DNA of 64,000 nt from Caulobacter sp. (GTDB taxonomy: Bacteria > Pseudomonadota > Alphaproteobacteria > Caulobacterales > Caulobacteraceae). This document shows, piece by piece, positions 57,364 through 64,000 of the stretch. The stretch spans positions 186,001-250,000 of the forward strand of contig WGLL01000001.1 in NCBI GenBank assembly GCA_016125585.1. Reading direction: 5' to 3'. A model generated the notes under the pieces. The model saw nothing but the letters and a program-made list of their open reading frames with translations. It was not told the DNA's origin and searched no databases. The stretch's first letter is position 1. Each line of letters begins with the position of its first letter. The translations under genes and the position numbers were made by a program.

Positions 57364-58017
57364 TTAGCCCTCGGGATGGTCCCTGCGGGCGCGCGCCGTC
57401 TCGACAATGCGGCGGGCCGCATCGAAGGCGCGGTCTATATCCATTTGTGTGGTGTCTAGCAAGGCTGCGTCCGGGGCGATGACCATCGGCGAGTCGGATC
57501 GGCCGGAGTCGCGTTCGTCGCGCACGCGGATGTCGGCGAGGATATCGTCGTAGCTTACCGCCTCGCCCTGGGCGGTCAGCTGCTTCCAGCGGCGGTCGGC
57601 GCGGACTTCCGGCGTGGCGGTGACATAGAGCTTGGCCGGGGCGTCGGGGGCGATGACGGTGCCGATGTCGCGGCCGTCGATCACCGCGCCCGGCTCGCGG
57701 GCGGCGAAGGCCCGCTGAAAGTCGCGCAGGGCCTGGCGCACCGGGCTGTAGGCGGCGACCCGGCTGGCGGCCTCGCCGGCCTGGCGGGTGCGGACCTCGG
57801 GGTTTTCCAGGGTGGCCGGATCCAGCGACCGGGCGACGCGGGTGGCGGCCTCGACATCGCCAAGGTCCCCGCCCTCGGCCAGCAGCCGCACGCCCACCGC
57901 CCGATAGAGCAGGCCGGAGTCGAGCACCGGATAGCCGTAGAGGGCGCCCAGGCGGGTGGCGATGGTGCCCTTCCCGGAGGCGGCGGGTCCGTCGACGGCG
58001 ATGACGAAGCCCATCAT
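57364..58017 (-). CDS. cmk: cytidylate kinase
   Basis: 217 residues. P-loop [13 protein letters not shown] at 9-21, CMP-binding [20 protein letters not shown] and the C-terminal [20 protein letters not shown]. Phosphorylates CMP and dCMP. Its ATG overlaps the aroA stop by four bases, so aroA-cmk are translationally coupled. A single transcript aroA-cmk-rpsA is likely. Confidence 0.95.
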   Translation of the reverse strand: MMGFVIAVDGPAASGKGTIATRLGALYGYPVLDSGLLYRAVGVRLLAEGGDLGDVEAATRVARSLDPATLENPEVRTRQAGEAASRVAAYSPVRQALRDFQRAFAAREPGAVIDGRDIGTVIAPDAPAKLYVTATPEVRADRRWKQLTAQGEAVSYDDILADIRVRDERDSGRSDSPMVIAPDAALLDTTQMDIDRAFDAARRIVETARARRDHPEG

Positions 58018-59336
58018 CCCAACTCCGCGCCGAGACCCGTCATCAGCTCGACAAAGCCGGGAAAACTGGTAGCGATCATACTTGGCTCATCGACCGTCAC
58101 CGCGCCCTCGGCGGCCAGGCCCAGCACCAGATGGCTCATGGCGATGCGGTGATCGCCGTGGGTGGTCACCGTGGCCCGGCCGCGCACCGGGTGATTGCCG
58201 CCCGCCGTGCCGACGACGGTAAAGCCCTCGGCCTCTTCCTCGACGCCGACGCCGCAGGCGGCCAGGCCCGCCGCCATCAAGGCGATGCGATCGCTTTCCT
58301 TGACCCGCATCTCGCCGACGCCCCGCATCACGGTCGGCCCTTCGGCGAAGGCGGCGGCTACGGCCAGGATGGGATATTCGTCGATCATCGACGGGGCCCG
58401 CCCCGGCGGCACGACGACGCCCTTGAGCGCCGAATGGCGGGCGGTGATGTCGCCCACCTCTTCGCCGCCGGCGTCGCGGCGGCCGGTGATGGTCAGGTCG
58501 GCGCCCATCTCGACCAGGGTGTCGATGAGGCCCGTGCGCAGGCTGTTGAGCATCACGCCTTCGACGGTGACCTGCGAGCCGGGGGTGATCAGGGCCGCCA
58601 CCAGCGGGAAGGCCGCCGATGACGGATCGCCGGGCACGTCGACGTGGCAGCCGGTCAGGGTCTGGCCGCCGGCGAGACGGATCAGCCGGCCTTCCGGTTC
58701 GTCGCTGACCTCGACCTGGGCGCCGAAGGCCCGCAGCATGCGTTCGGTGTGGTCGCGGGTGGCTTCCGGCTCCAGCACCAGGGTCTCGCCGGCGGCGTTG
58801 AGCCCGGCCAGCAGGATCGCCGACTTCACCTGGGCCGAGGCCATCGGCAGGACATAGCGGATGCCGGTCAGCCGGCCGCCGCTGAGGGTCAGGGGCAGGC
58901 GGTCGCCCTCGCGGGACAGCCAACTGGCGCCCAGCAGCCCCAGCGGCCCCAGAACCCGCCCCATCGGCCGCTTTCTCAGCGAGGCGTCGCCGGTGAAGGT
59001 GGCGCGCAGGTCGAAGCCGGCCGCCGCCCCCATGATCAGCCGCACCCCGGTGCCGGCGTTGCCGCAATCAATAATGTCGTCCGGCTCGGCCAGCCCGGCT
59101 TGGCCCTCGACCGTCCAGTCGCCCTCGCCGGTCCGGGTGACCTGGGCGCCGAAGGCCCGCATGGCCTTGGCCGTGGCCAGCACGTCCTCGCCCTCAAGCA
59201 GGCCGGAGATGGTGGTGGTCCCGCCAGCCAGGGCCCCCAGGATCAGCGCCCGATGGGAAATCGACTTGTCGCCGGGGACGCGGAGCGTTCCGCGCAGGGC
59301 CGCTCCGGGGCGGGCCGAGAGGACGGCAAGGGTCAT
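58014..59336 (-). CDS. aroA: 3-phosphoshikimate 1-carboxyvinyltransferase (EPSP synthase)
   Basis: 440 residues from ATG 59336; a reading from further upstream would extend into the opposite gene. Shikimate pathway step six. [20 protein letters not shown], the PEP loop [18 protein letters not shown] (glycine followed by G-A-A, the substitution seen in class II, less glyphosate-sensitive forms), [19 protein letters not shown] and [19 protein letters not shown] are all present. Confidence 0.96.
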   Translation of the reverse strand: MTLAVLSARPGAALRGTLRVPGDKSISHRALILGALAGGTTTISGLLEGEDVLATAKAMRAFGAQVTRTGEGDWTVEGQAGLAEPDDIIDCGNAGTGVRLIMGAAAGFDLRATFTGDASLRKRPMGRVLGPLGLLGASWLSREGDRLPLTLSGGRLTGIRYVLPMASAQVKSAILLAGLNAAGETLVLEPEATRDHTERMLRAFGAQVEVSDEPEGRLIRLAGGQTLTGCHVDVPGDPSSAAFPLVAALITPGSQVTVEGVMLNSLRTGLIDTLVEMGADLTITGRRDAGGEEVGDITARHSALKGVVVPPGRAPSMIDEYPILAVAAAFAEGPTVMRGVGEMRVKESDRIALMAAGLAACGVGVEEEAEGFTVVGTAGGNHPVRGRATVTTHGDHRIAMSHLVLGLAAEGAVTVDEPSMIATSFPGFVELMTGLGAELG

Positions 59337-59457
59337 GATCTGGCGCGCTGGGCCTGTCGAACAGGGGGGTGGCGAGGGGAAAGCCTTTTGACAGCGCCCC
59401 TTGCGCGTGGCAAGGGAGCCGCCGCTTTTCCACACCCAATTTAGAGAGGCCGCCGCC

Positions 59458-59973
59458 TTGGCCAGTCCCGAACTCGGCGTCAAGCAGCTCTGCCCCACCT
59501 GCTCGGCGAAATTCTACGATCTCAACCGCCGCCCGGCCACGTGCCCCAAGTGCGGCGAGTCCTTCGACCCTGAAGAAGCGGTCCGCAACCGCCGCACCCG
59601 CGCCCGCGCCGCCCCCGCCGACTACGAGAACGACGGCGACGACGAAAAGGACGAGGACGACAAGCCCAAGGCCGTCAAGACCGACGAGGATGCGGACGGC
59701 TTCGAGGATGAGCCGGACGACACCCCGGAAATCGACGCCGAGGCCGCCGTCAAGGTTCCCGACGGCGACGACGATGACGACACCGACGACACCCCCAAGC
59801 CGGCCAAGCCGGCCAAGGCCGGGGGCGACCTGGGCGTCGATTTCGCCGATGACGACGACTCCGACGATGATGACGACGCCGACGGCGTGCCCTTCATCGA
59901 GGACGATGACGACGACTTCCCGGACGACGACGATGACGACGTCATCCCCGGCGAGGACGACGACGACGACTGA
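59458..59973 (+). CDS. TIGR02300-type acidic zinc-ribbon protein
   Basis: 171 residues from TTG 59458 (AGAGAGG at 59443-59449 upstream; starts [14 protein letters not shown] as in homologues). A zinc ribbon CPTC...CPKC (residues 12-34) with [20 protein letters not shown] is followed by 110 residues dominated by Asp and Glu, ending in runs of Asp. Alphaproteobacterial families of this type sit beside aroA and tRNA-Ala as here. Function unknown; the acidic tail could bind basic proteins or metals. Confidence 0.85.
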   Translation: MASPELGVKQLCPTCSAKFYDLNRRPATCPKCGESFDPEEAVRNRRTRARAAPADYENDGDDEKDEDDKPKAVKTDEDADGFEDEPDDTPEIDAEAAVKVPDGDDDDDTDDTPKPAKPAKAGGDLGVDFADDDDSDDDDDADGVPFIEDDDDDFPDDDDDDVIPGEDDDDD

Positions 59974-60117
59974 GTTTTTGAGGCCCCCGAACCGCCGCCG
60001 CGGCGGTCGGCGTCGGGGGCCGTCAAAAAACTGTCAGGGGAGGCTTGATCGGCGAGAGCCGACAGCCTATTACCCCGCCCTCGCCGCCCGGCCCGCCGGA
60101 CGACGATCCCGAGACCC

Positions 60118-60193
60118 GGGGCTATAGCTCAGCTGGTAGAGCGCTTGAATGGCATTCAAGAGGTCAGCGGTTCGACTCCGCTTAGCTCCACCA
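60118..60193 (+). tRNA. tRNA-Ala (anticodon GGC)
   Basis: 76 nt including encoded CCA. Acceptor arms GGGGCTA (60118-60124) and TAGCTCC (60183-60189) pair with one G-T; D-arm AGCTCAGCTGGTAGAGC; anticodon stem CTTGA/TCAAG with loop ATGGCAT (anticodon GGC, reads GCC and GCU); T-arm GCGGTTCGACTCCGC. Discriminator A at 60190. It is followed at once by a terminator that starts right after the CCA. Confidence 0.97.
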
Positions 60194-60229
60194 AAAAGGC
60201 CGCGTCCCTAAAGGGCGCGGCCTTTTCCA
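60194..60229 (+). terminator. intrinsic terminator after tRNA-Ala
   Basis: AAAAGGCCGCG (60194-60204) and CGCGGCCTTTT (60216-60226), with CCC/GGG pairing inside across a TAAA loop and one bulged T. Fourteen pairs plus the T-run. Confidence 0.88.
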
Positions 60230-60266
60230 TATCCGGCGCCGGGGACCGTCCCCCGCGCGGCCTGAT

Positions 60267-60295
60267 CTTGCGAACCGTTCCGACAATCGCCACCT
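60267..60295 (+). promoter_or_regulatory. putative RpoH promoter of hsp20
   Basis: CTTGCG (60267-60272), 17 bases, CCACCT (60290-60295). Spacing and sequence match the proposed hslV promoter (CTTGAC-17-CCACAT). Predicted start near 60302. An inverted repeat ACAAT...ATTGT overlaps the -10 region. Confidence 0.45.
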
Positions 60296-60311
60296 ATTGT
60301 TCAAGCCGCAA

Positions 60312-60368
60312 GCGCCGACGCCTCTCCAGGGTCGTCGCTGGCGGGAGTCGCTTGACGATAAGGACTCT
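60312..60368 (+). promoter_or_regulatory. ROSE-like RNA thermometer in the hsp20 leader
   Basis: Two hairpins in the roughly 75-nt leader. The first (about 60312-60343) pairs CGCC-GACG with CGTC-GCT-GGCG. The second pairs GGAGTC-(G)-CTT (60344-60353) with AAG-GACTCT (60360-60368) across a GACGAT loop: nine pairs with a single bulged G. The ribosome site AAGGA (60360-60364) is completely inside the stem. A short, bulged-G stem hiding AAGGA is the hallmark of ROSE thermometers, which control small heat-shock genes in alphaproteobacteria. Confidence 0.6.
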
Positions 60369-60376
60369 GCAGACTG

Positions 60377-60802
60377 ATGACGACGCGCACCCTGCTGTTC
60401 GACAGCCCGTTTCTCCTGGGCTTCGACCATACCCGCGGCCTGATCGAACGGGCCCAGCGGGCGGCCACCGAAGGCTATCCCCCCTACAATGTCGAGGCCC
60501 GCGATGAAGGCGGACTTCGCATCACCCTGGCCGTCGCCGGCTTTTCGCCGGACCAGCTGGAGGTGCAGGTGGAGGGCGAGATGCTGACGGTGTCGGGCAA
60601 GCGGGGCGAGGGCCCGGACGGGCCGGATCGCGCCTTCCTGCACCGCGGCATCGCGGCCAGGGGGTTCATCCGGACCTTCATCCTGGCCGACGGCATGGAG
60701 GTCGAGGGCGCTGTCCTCGAACATGGCCTGTTGCACGTCGATCTGGCGCGGCCCAAGGCCGAACGCCTGGTCCAGCGGATCCCGATCCGAACCGGCGGCT
60801 GA
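60377..60802 (+). CDS. small heat-shock protein (Hsp20/IbpA family)
   Basis: 141 residues. N-terminal LFDSPFLLGFDHTRGLIERA (IbpA-like), then the alpha-crystallin domain (YNVEARDEGGLRITLAVAGF, LEVQVEGEMLTVSGKRGEG, FLHRGIAARGFIRTFILADG, VEGAVLEHGLLHVDLARP). An ATP-independent holdase that keeps unfolding proteins soluble. The C-terminal IPI motif (QRIPIRTGG), used for oligomerisation, is present. Downstream DUF1150 gene is 47 bp away, a conserved pairing. Confidence 0.93.
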   Translation: MTTRTLLFDSPFLLGFDHTRGLIERAQRAATEGYPPYNVEARDEGGLRITLAVAGFSPDQLEVQVEGEMLTVSGKRGEGPDGPDRAFLHRGIAARGFIRTFILADGMEVEGAVLEHGLLHVDLARPKAERLVQRIPIRTGG

Positions 60803-60849
60803 ACCGCAAGCGCCCTGCGGCGTTGTACCGTGTGAAGGAGGTGGTCGTA

Positions 60850-61107
60850 ATGACACCCGTGAAACTGACCAATGAAGCCTTCGCCGCCCTCGGCGGCCCC
60901 AGCCTCGTCTACGTCCGCCCGGTGACCGGCGCGGAGATCATCGCCTCGACCCCGGTCGCCGCGCTGCATCATGTCGAGCTGGAACCCGATCAGACCCTCT
61001 ATGCGGTGCACCGCGCCGACGGCGAGCGTCTGGCCGTGATGAGCGACCGCGACGCCGCCATGGCCGCCGCCCTGGCCCATGAACTGGCCCCCGTGTCGGT
61101 CCACTAG
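60850..61107 (+). CDS. DUF1150 family protein
   Basis: 85 residues from ATG 60850, set by the perfect ribosome site AAGGAGGT (60835-60842). FAALGGPSLVYVRPVTGAEI, LEPDQTLYAVHRADGERLAV and MSDRDAAMAAALAHEL make up the family. Regularly found next to hsp20 in alphaproteobacteria and probably co-induced with it; biochemical role unknown. Confidence 0.88.
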   Translation: MTPVKLTNEAFAALGGPSLVYVRPVTGAEIIASTPVAALHHVELEPDQTLYAVHRADGERLAVMSDRDAAMAAALAHELAPVSVH

Positions 61108-61112
61108 ACCCG

Positions 61113-61144
61113 TGATCCGGCAGGCGGCGTTCGCCTGCCGGATC
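61113..61144 (+). terminator. hairpin after the DUF1150 gene
   Basis: GATCCGGCAGGCG and CGCCTGCCGGATC are exact reverse complements around GCGTT[C]-type loop bases: thirteen pairs. No clear T-run follows (CCCTGCCGC), so it may be a Rho-linked or stability hairpin at the end of the hsp20-DUF1150 unit. Confidence 0.6.
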
Positions 61145-61365
61145 CCCTGCCGCAAGCTGAATTGCCTGGCCGGGCGCCGCCTGAACGCCCCGGCCAAGGT
61201 TGCCATGCCCTGCCCAACCCCGTAAGAGCCGCCCTCATCTTGCCAGATTGAGCGGGCATCTGCCCGCGCTGTCACGATCAGAACAGGCGGACGATCGCCG
61301 CGCCCGGTCCTTCAAGGCTCCTCCCCGAGCCGCGACCCGGCCCGTTACGAGGTTGGTTTTCACCA

Positions 61366-62358
61366 GTGCAGAAGAGCCCCATCGCTCAGAAGAGCCCCTT
61401 TGCGGCCGTCATTCCCGTCGTGCTCGGCGTGGTCGGCGGCGCCTTCGCCATGAGCGCGGCTTTCGCCACATCCTCGGCCATCCGGCCCGACCGGCCGATG
61501 CAGGCCCCCCGCCCGGCTGCGGTCGCCACGGACGCCGCCGCCCTGGCCCACATGGCCCCCGCCTCGCGCGACCCGCAGATCCGCATCCTGGCCTTCAACG
61601 CGCCCCTGGCCGGCTATGAGATCAATTCGCCCTTCGGCATGCGCCGCATGCCCTGGGAAGAGGGCGGCCGCCTGCATGAGGGGGTCGACATCGCCGCCCC
61701 CAACGGCTCGCCCGTCGCCGCCACCCTGCCCGGCACGGTGACCCGCACCGGCGTCAGCGCCTCCTACGGCCGCTTCATCGAGGTGCGGCACGCCGATGGC
61801 CTGACCTCCTTCTACGCCCATCTGTCGCGCACCGGCGAAGGCCTGAAGGCCGGATCGGCGATCACCGCCGGCCAGACCATCGGCTACGTCGGCGGCACCG
61901 GCCGCTCCACCGGCGCGCACCTGCACTTCGAGATCCGCCGCAACGGCAAGCCGCTGAACCCGGCCCTGTTCATCGGCCGCAGCTTCGCCTCGGCCGATCA
62001 GCTGCCGCTGAAGGACGCCGCCCGGGTCGGCCGCACCCGGGTCGCCGTGGTTTCCCGCTGGCCGGCCTCGGTCCGGGCCGCCGCCGCCAACGCCGCCCCC
62101 GTCAATAGCGCCGCGCCGACGCCGACCCGCATGGCCTCCAACGACGACGGCCGCGTCCGGGGCGTGATCGCCTCCTCCGGTCCGATGGAAATCGTCGCCC
62201 GCGACCCGAGGAAGGCCGCCGAAGCCCGGGCGCGTCTGCGCGCCATGGAGGCCGCCGCCGCCGACCCGGACGCCGCCCCGGTGGCCACCGCCAGGCCGCT
62301 GCCGGCCTCGCCCGTGGTCGCCGCGCCCGCCCTCGGCAAGCTCAAGGCCCAACCCTAG
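61366..62358 (+). CDS. M23-family (LytM) metallopeptidase
   Basis: 330 residues from GTG 61366. One N-terminal membrane segment (FAAVIPVVLGVVGGAFAMSA), a linker, then the M23 domain at about 85-205 with zinc ligands H104 and D108 (RLHEGVDIAAP), H152 (YAHLSR) and the HLH at 185-187 (GAHLHFEIR), all intact, so it should cleave peptidoglycan cross-links. The last 120 residues are Ala/Pro-rich and low complexity. The 258 bases upstream contain no gene; an inverted repeat GATCCGGCAGGCG/CGCCTGCCGGATC (61113-61144) follows the DUF1150 stop. Confidence 0.9.
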   Translation: MQKSPIAQKSPFAAVIPVVLGVVGGAFAMSAAFATSSAIRPDRPMQAPRPAAVATDAAALAHMAPASRDPQIRILAFNAPLAGYEINSPFGMRRMPWEEGGRLHEGVDIAAPNGSPVAATLPGTVTRTGVSASYGRFIEVRHADGLTSFYAHLSRTGEGLKAGSAITAGQTIGYVGGTGRSTGAHLHFEIRRNGKPLNPALFIGRSFASADQLPLKDAARVGRTRVAVVSRWPASVRAAAANAAPVNSAAPTPTRMASNDDGRVRGVIASSGPMEIVARDPRKAAEARARLRAMEAAAADPDAAPVATARPLPASPVVAAPALGKLKAQP

Positions 62359-62404
62359 ACCGCAGCCCGATTGATCGGCCCCGCCGCTGGTCTAGATTGC
62401 AGCC

Positions 62405-63385
62405 ATGTTCAGGACCATCGCCCTGTGGCTTGGTCGCGGTCTCGCCGCGACGCTGCTCGCCCTGCTTGTCGCCATCGCCCTGGGAGGGCTCATGAACGCC
62501 GCCGCCGCCCCCTCCTCGCCTGGCCGCATGGTCGACATCGGCGGCCGCCGCCTCAATCTGGTCTGCGCCGGCCCCGAGGGCGACACGGGTCCCCTGGTGA
62601 TGATGGAGGCCGGGGCCTTTGGCCTGTCGGCCGATTTCGGGGCCATTCAACAGGGCCTGGCCGCGCGGGGCGTACGCAGCTGCGCCTATGACCGCGCCGG
62701 TCTGGGCCGCTCCGACCCCGGCCCCTCGCCCCGCGACAGCCAGGCCATCGTCTCCGATCTGGAAGCGCTGCTGGCCGCCAGCGGCGAGACCGGACCCCTG
62801 ATCCTGGTGGGCCATTCGATGGCCGGCCTGCACCTGCGCCTGTTCACCAGCCGCAACCGCGAGCGGGTCGCCGGCCTGGTGCTGCTCGACGCCGCCCCGC
62901 CCGAAGCGGCCAGCCTGCCGGTGGCCAAGACCTGGATCGGCCGCTTCGCCGCCGCCTCCCGCCTGGCCGGCGGCGCGGCCAGCCTTGGCCTGCTGGCGCC
63001 GCTCAGCCCCTTCATGGGCGACAGCATCGGCCTGCCGCCGGTCGCCGCCGCCGAGAAGCGCCGCGCCTTCGCCTCCGGCCGGCACAATCGCTGGGCCGCG
63101 CGGGAGGTCGGGCAATGGATGGCCGGATCGGCCCAGGGCGCGGCCACCCCGCCCTATGACCCCGACCTGCCCGTCGGGGTGGTCACCGCCGGCCCGCCGC
63201 GGCAAGGCGCGCTGTCCGACTGGAAGCGCATCCAGTCGCAGCCGGCCCGGGTCAGCCGCCAGGGATTCCATGTCAACATTGACGCGGCCAGCCACGCGGG
63301 CATGCTGGGTCTGGATCATCGCGATGTGGTGGTGGAGGCCATCCTGCGGGTCCGCGCCTCGGCCGCGAAGCCGACCGGCGGTTGA
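62405..63385 (+). CDS. alpha/beta hydrolase, membrane-anchored or exported
   Basis: 326 residues. An N-terminal hydrophobic segment (ALWLGRGLAATLLALLVAIA) precedes an alpha/beta hydrolase fold: YDRAGLGRSDPGPSPRD, the nucleophile S138 in LVGHSMAGLHLRLF, an acid-strand VLLDAAPPEAASL and H near 297 (ASHAGML). Substrate unknown. It follows the M23 gene by 46 bp and precedes an ABC transporter gene by 51 bp. Confidence 0.82.
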   Translation: MFRTIALWLGRGLAATLLALLVAIALGGLMNAAAAPSSPGRMVDIGGRRLNLVCAGPEGDTGPLVMMEAGAFGLSADFGAIQQGLAARGVRSCAYDRAGLGRSDPGPSPRDSQAIVSDLEALLAASGETGPLILVGHSMAGLHLRLFTSRNRERVAGLVLLDAAPPEAASLPVAKTWIGRFAAASRLAGGAASLGLLAPLSPFMGDSIGLPPVAAAEKRRAFASGRHNRWAAREVGQWMAGSAQGAATPPYDPDLPVGVVTAGPPRQGALSDWKRIQSQPARVSRQGFHVNIDAASHAGMLGLDHRDVVVEAILRVRASAAKPTGG

Positions 63386-63436
63386 CCGCCTCTCCAGCCC
63401 TCGCCGCCACCCTGACCACCGCCTGAGGGAGCCTGA

Positions 63437-64000
63437 ATGTACGCCGCGCTGGAACTGGACCGGGTGACCAAGCGCTACGGCGCGGTCACCGCCGTCGACG
63501 ACCTGAGCTTCACCGCCCGCAAGGGACGGATCCTGGGGTTCCTGGGCCCCAACGGCGCCGGCAAGACCTCGACCCTGCGCATGGTGCTGGGACTCAGCGC
63601 CGTCAGCGCCGGCCGCATCGACGTGCTGGGCGCCCCCGACGGCCGCAGCGTGCGCGACCGCATCGGCTTTCTGCCCGAAGAGCGGGGGCTCTATCGCCGG
63701 ATGACGCCGGTCGAGGCCATCGTGTTTCTGGCCGGTCTCAAGGGCGTGCCGGCCGGCGAGGCCCGCCGCCGCGCCCGGACCATGCTGGAGGACCAGGGGC
63801 TGGGCGAGGCCCAGAACCGCCAGATCCGCCAGCTGTCCAAGGGCATGGCCCAGAAGGTGCAGCTGATCGCCGCCATCGTTCACAGGCCCGAACTGGTCAT
63901 TCTCGACGAGCCGTTCAGCGGCCTTGATCCCGTCAACCAGCAGACCCTGGAGACCGTGATCCGCGACCTGGCCGAGGGCGGGGCGACGGTGGTCTTCTCC
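63437..64000 (+). CDS. ABC transporter ATP-binding protein (NatA-like), 5' part
   Basis: The first 188 codons are inside the window; the frame is still open at 64000. Walker A GPNGAGKT at 37-44, Q-loop region FLPEERGLYRRMTP, signature LSKGMAQKVQ (K and M instead of the usual LSGGQ, as in NatA-like exporters) and Walker B LVILDEPFSGLD. NatA/NatB systems export sodium or drugs with an ABC-2 type permease, expected just downstream. Confidence 0.9.
   Translation, partial: MYAALELDRVTKRYGAVTAVDDLSFTARKGRILGFLGPNGAGKTSTLRMVLGLSAVSAGRIDVLGAPDGRSVRDRIGFLPEERGLYRRMTPVEAIVFLAGLKGVPAGEARRRARTMLEDQGLGEAQNRQIRQLSKGMAQKVQLIAAIVHRPELVILDEPFSGLDPVNQQTLETVIRDLAEGGATVVFS

Noticed and set aside
60351-60356. 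TTGACG just before hsp20 as a -35 box
   Set aside because: A matching -10 would fall inside the coding region; the bases are instead part of the hairpin that hides the ribosome site.

Overview
The window is a gene-dense, high-GC chromosomal segment of an alphaproteobacterium, most likely a member of the Caulobacterales (Caulobacter, Phenylobacterium or Brevundimonas type). The evidence is the third-position G/C bias, the Fur without CxxC zinc pairs, the Hsp20-DUF1150 pair, the TIGR02300-like acidic zinc-ribbon protein beside tRNA-Ala and aroA-cmk-rpsA, and a gene order shared with alphaproteobacteria (fur-miaB-phoH-ybeY-corC-lnt-praR-metK-trmB, rimP-nusA-ylxR-infB, rbfA-truB-rpsO-pnp, trpFBA-accD-folC). 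No rRNA, CRISPR array, complete insertion sequence or prophage is visible.

Layout. 1-5300: dnaN (cut by the window edge), two small accessory genes, a palindromic repeat, recF and gyrB. 5300-6000: a VapBC-type toxin-antitoxin pair with a perfect 32-bp operator, overlapping recQ end to end. 6000-12800: recQ, a DUF2244 membrane protein, a stand-alone BLUF photoreceptor, and the hslV / secreted protein / hslU heat-shock protease operon facing a MoeB/ThiF-type E1 enzyme. 12883-13593: four tiny genes (43, 68, 62 and 64 codons) joined by 4-nt stop/start overlaps, none of known function. 13654-23744: a long co-directional housekeeping run (lipoprotein, tsaB, rimI, fur, miaB, phoH, ybeY, corC, lnt, praR-like, metK, trmB). 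23840-31724: an accessory block (membrane protein, alcohol dehydrogenase, phosphotransferase, POT transporter, AtuA-like protein, NADAR protein) rich in palindromic and direct repeats. 31787-38160: the rimP-nusA-ylxR-infB translation/transcription operon, with a promoter and attenuator-like terminator at its head and a strong terminator at its end. 38170-42568: a second accessory islet with a duplicated promoter/start segment and a secreted metallopeptidase-like protein. 42705-46815: rbfA-truB-rpsO-pnp. 46885-54483: a TetR regulator facing an opposite-strand series ihfB, mscL, periplasmic protein, trpF, trpB, trpA, accD, folC. 54558-59336: an unknown protein, then rpsA-cmk-aroA. 59458-64000: the acidic zinc-ribbon protein, tRNA-Ala(GGC), hsp20 with a probable RNA thermometer, DUF1150, an M23 peptidase, an alpha/beta hydrolase and the start of an ABC exporter.

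The core genes serve replication (dnaN, recF, gyrB), RNA and ribosome maturation (rimP, nusA, infB, rbfA, truB, rpsO, pnp, miaB, trmB, tsaB, ybeY), proteostasis (hslVU, hsp20), and methionine/SAM and aromatic amino-acid synthesis. The accessory genes are small, mostly secreted or membrane proteins placed at the junctions of these operons, often beside repeats. The most notable observations are the overlapping micro-operon, the ROSE-like leader of hsp20, the duplicated promoter/start module, the rimP leader attenuator, and a MITE-like repeat family.
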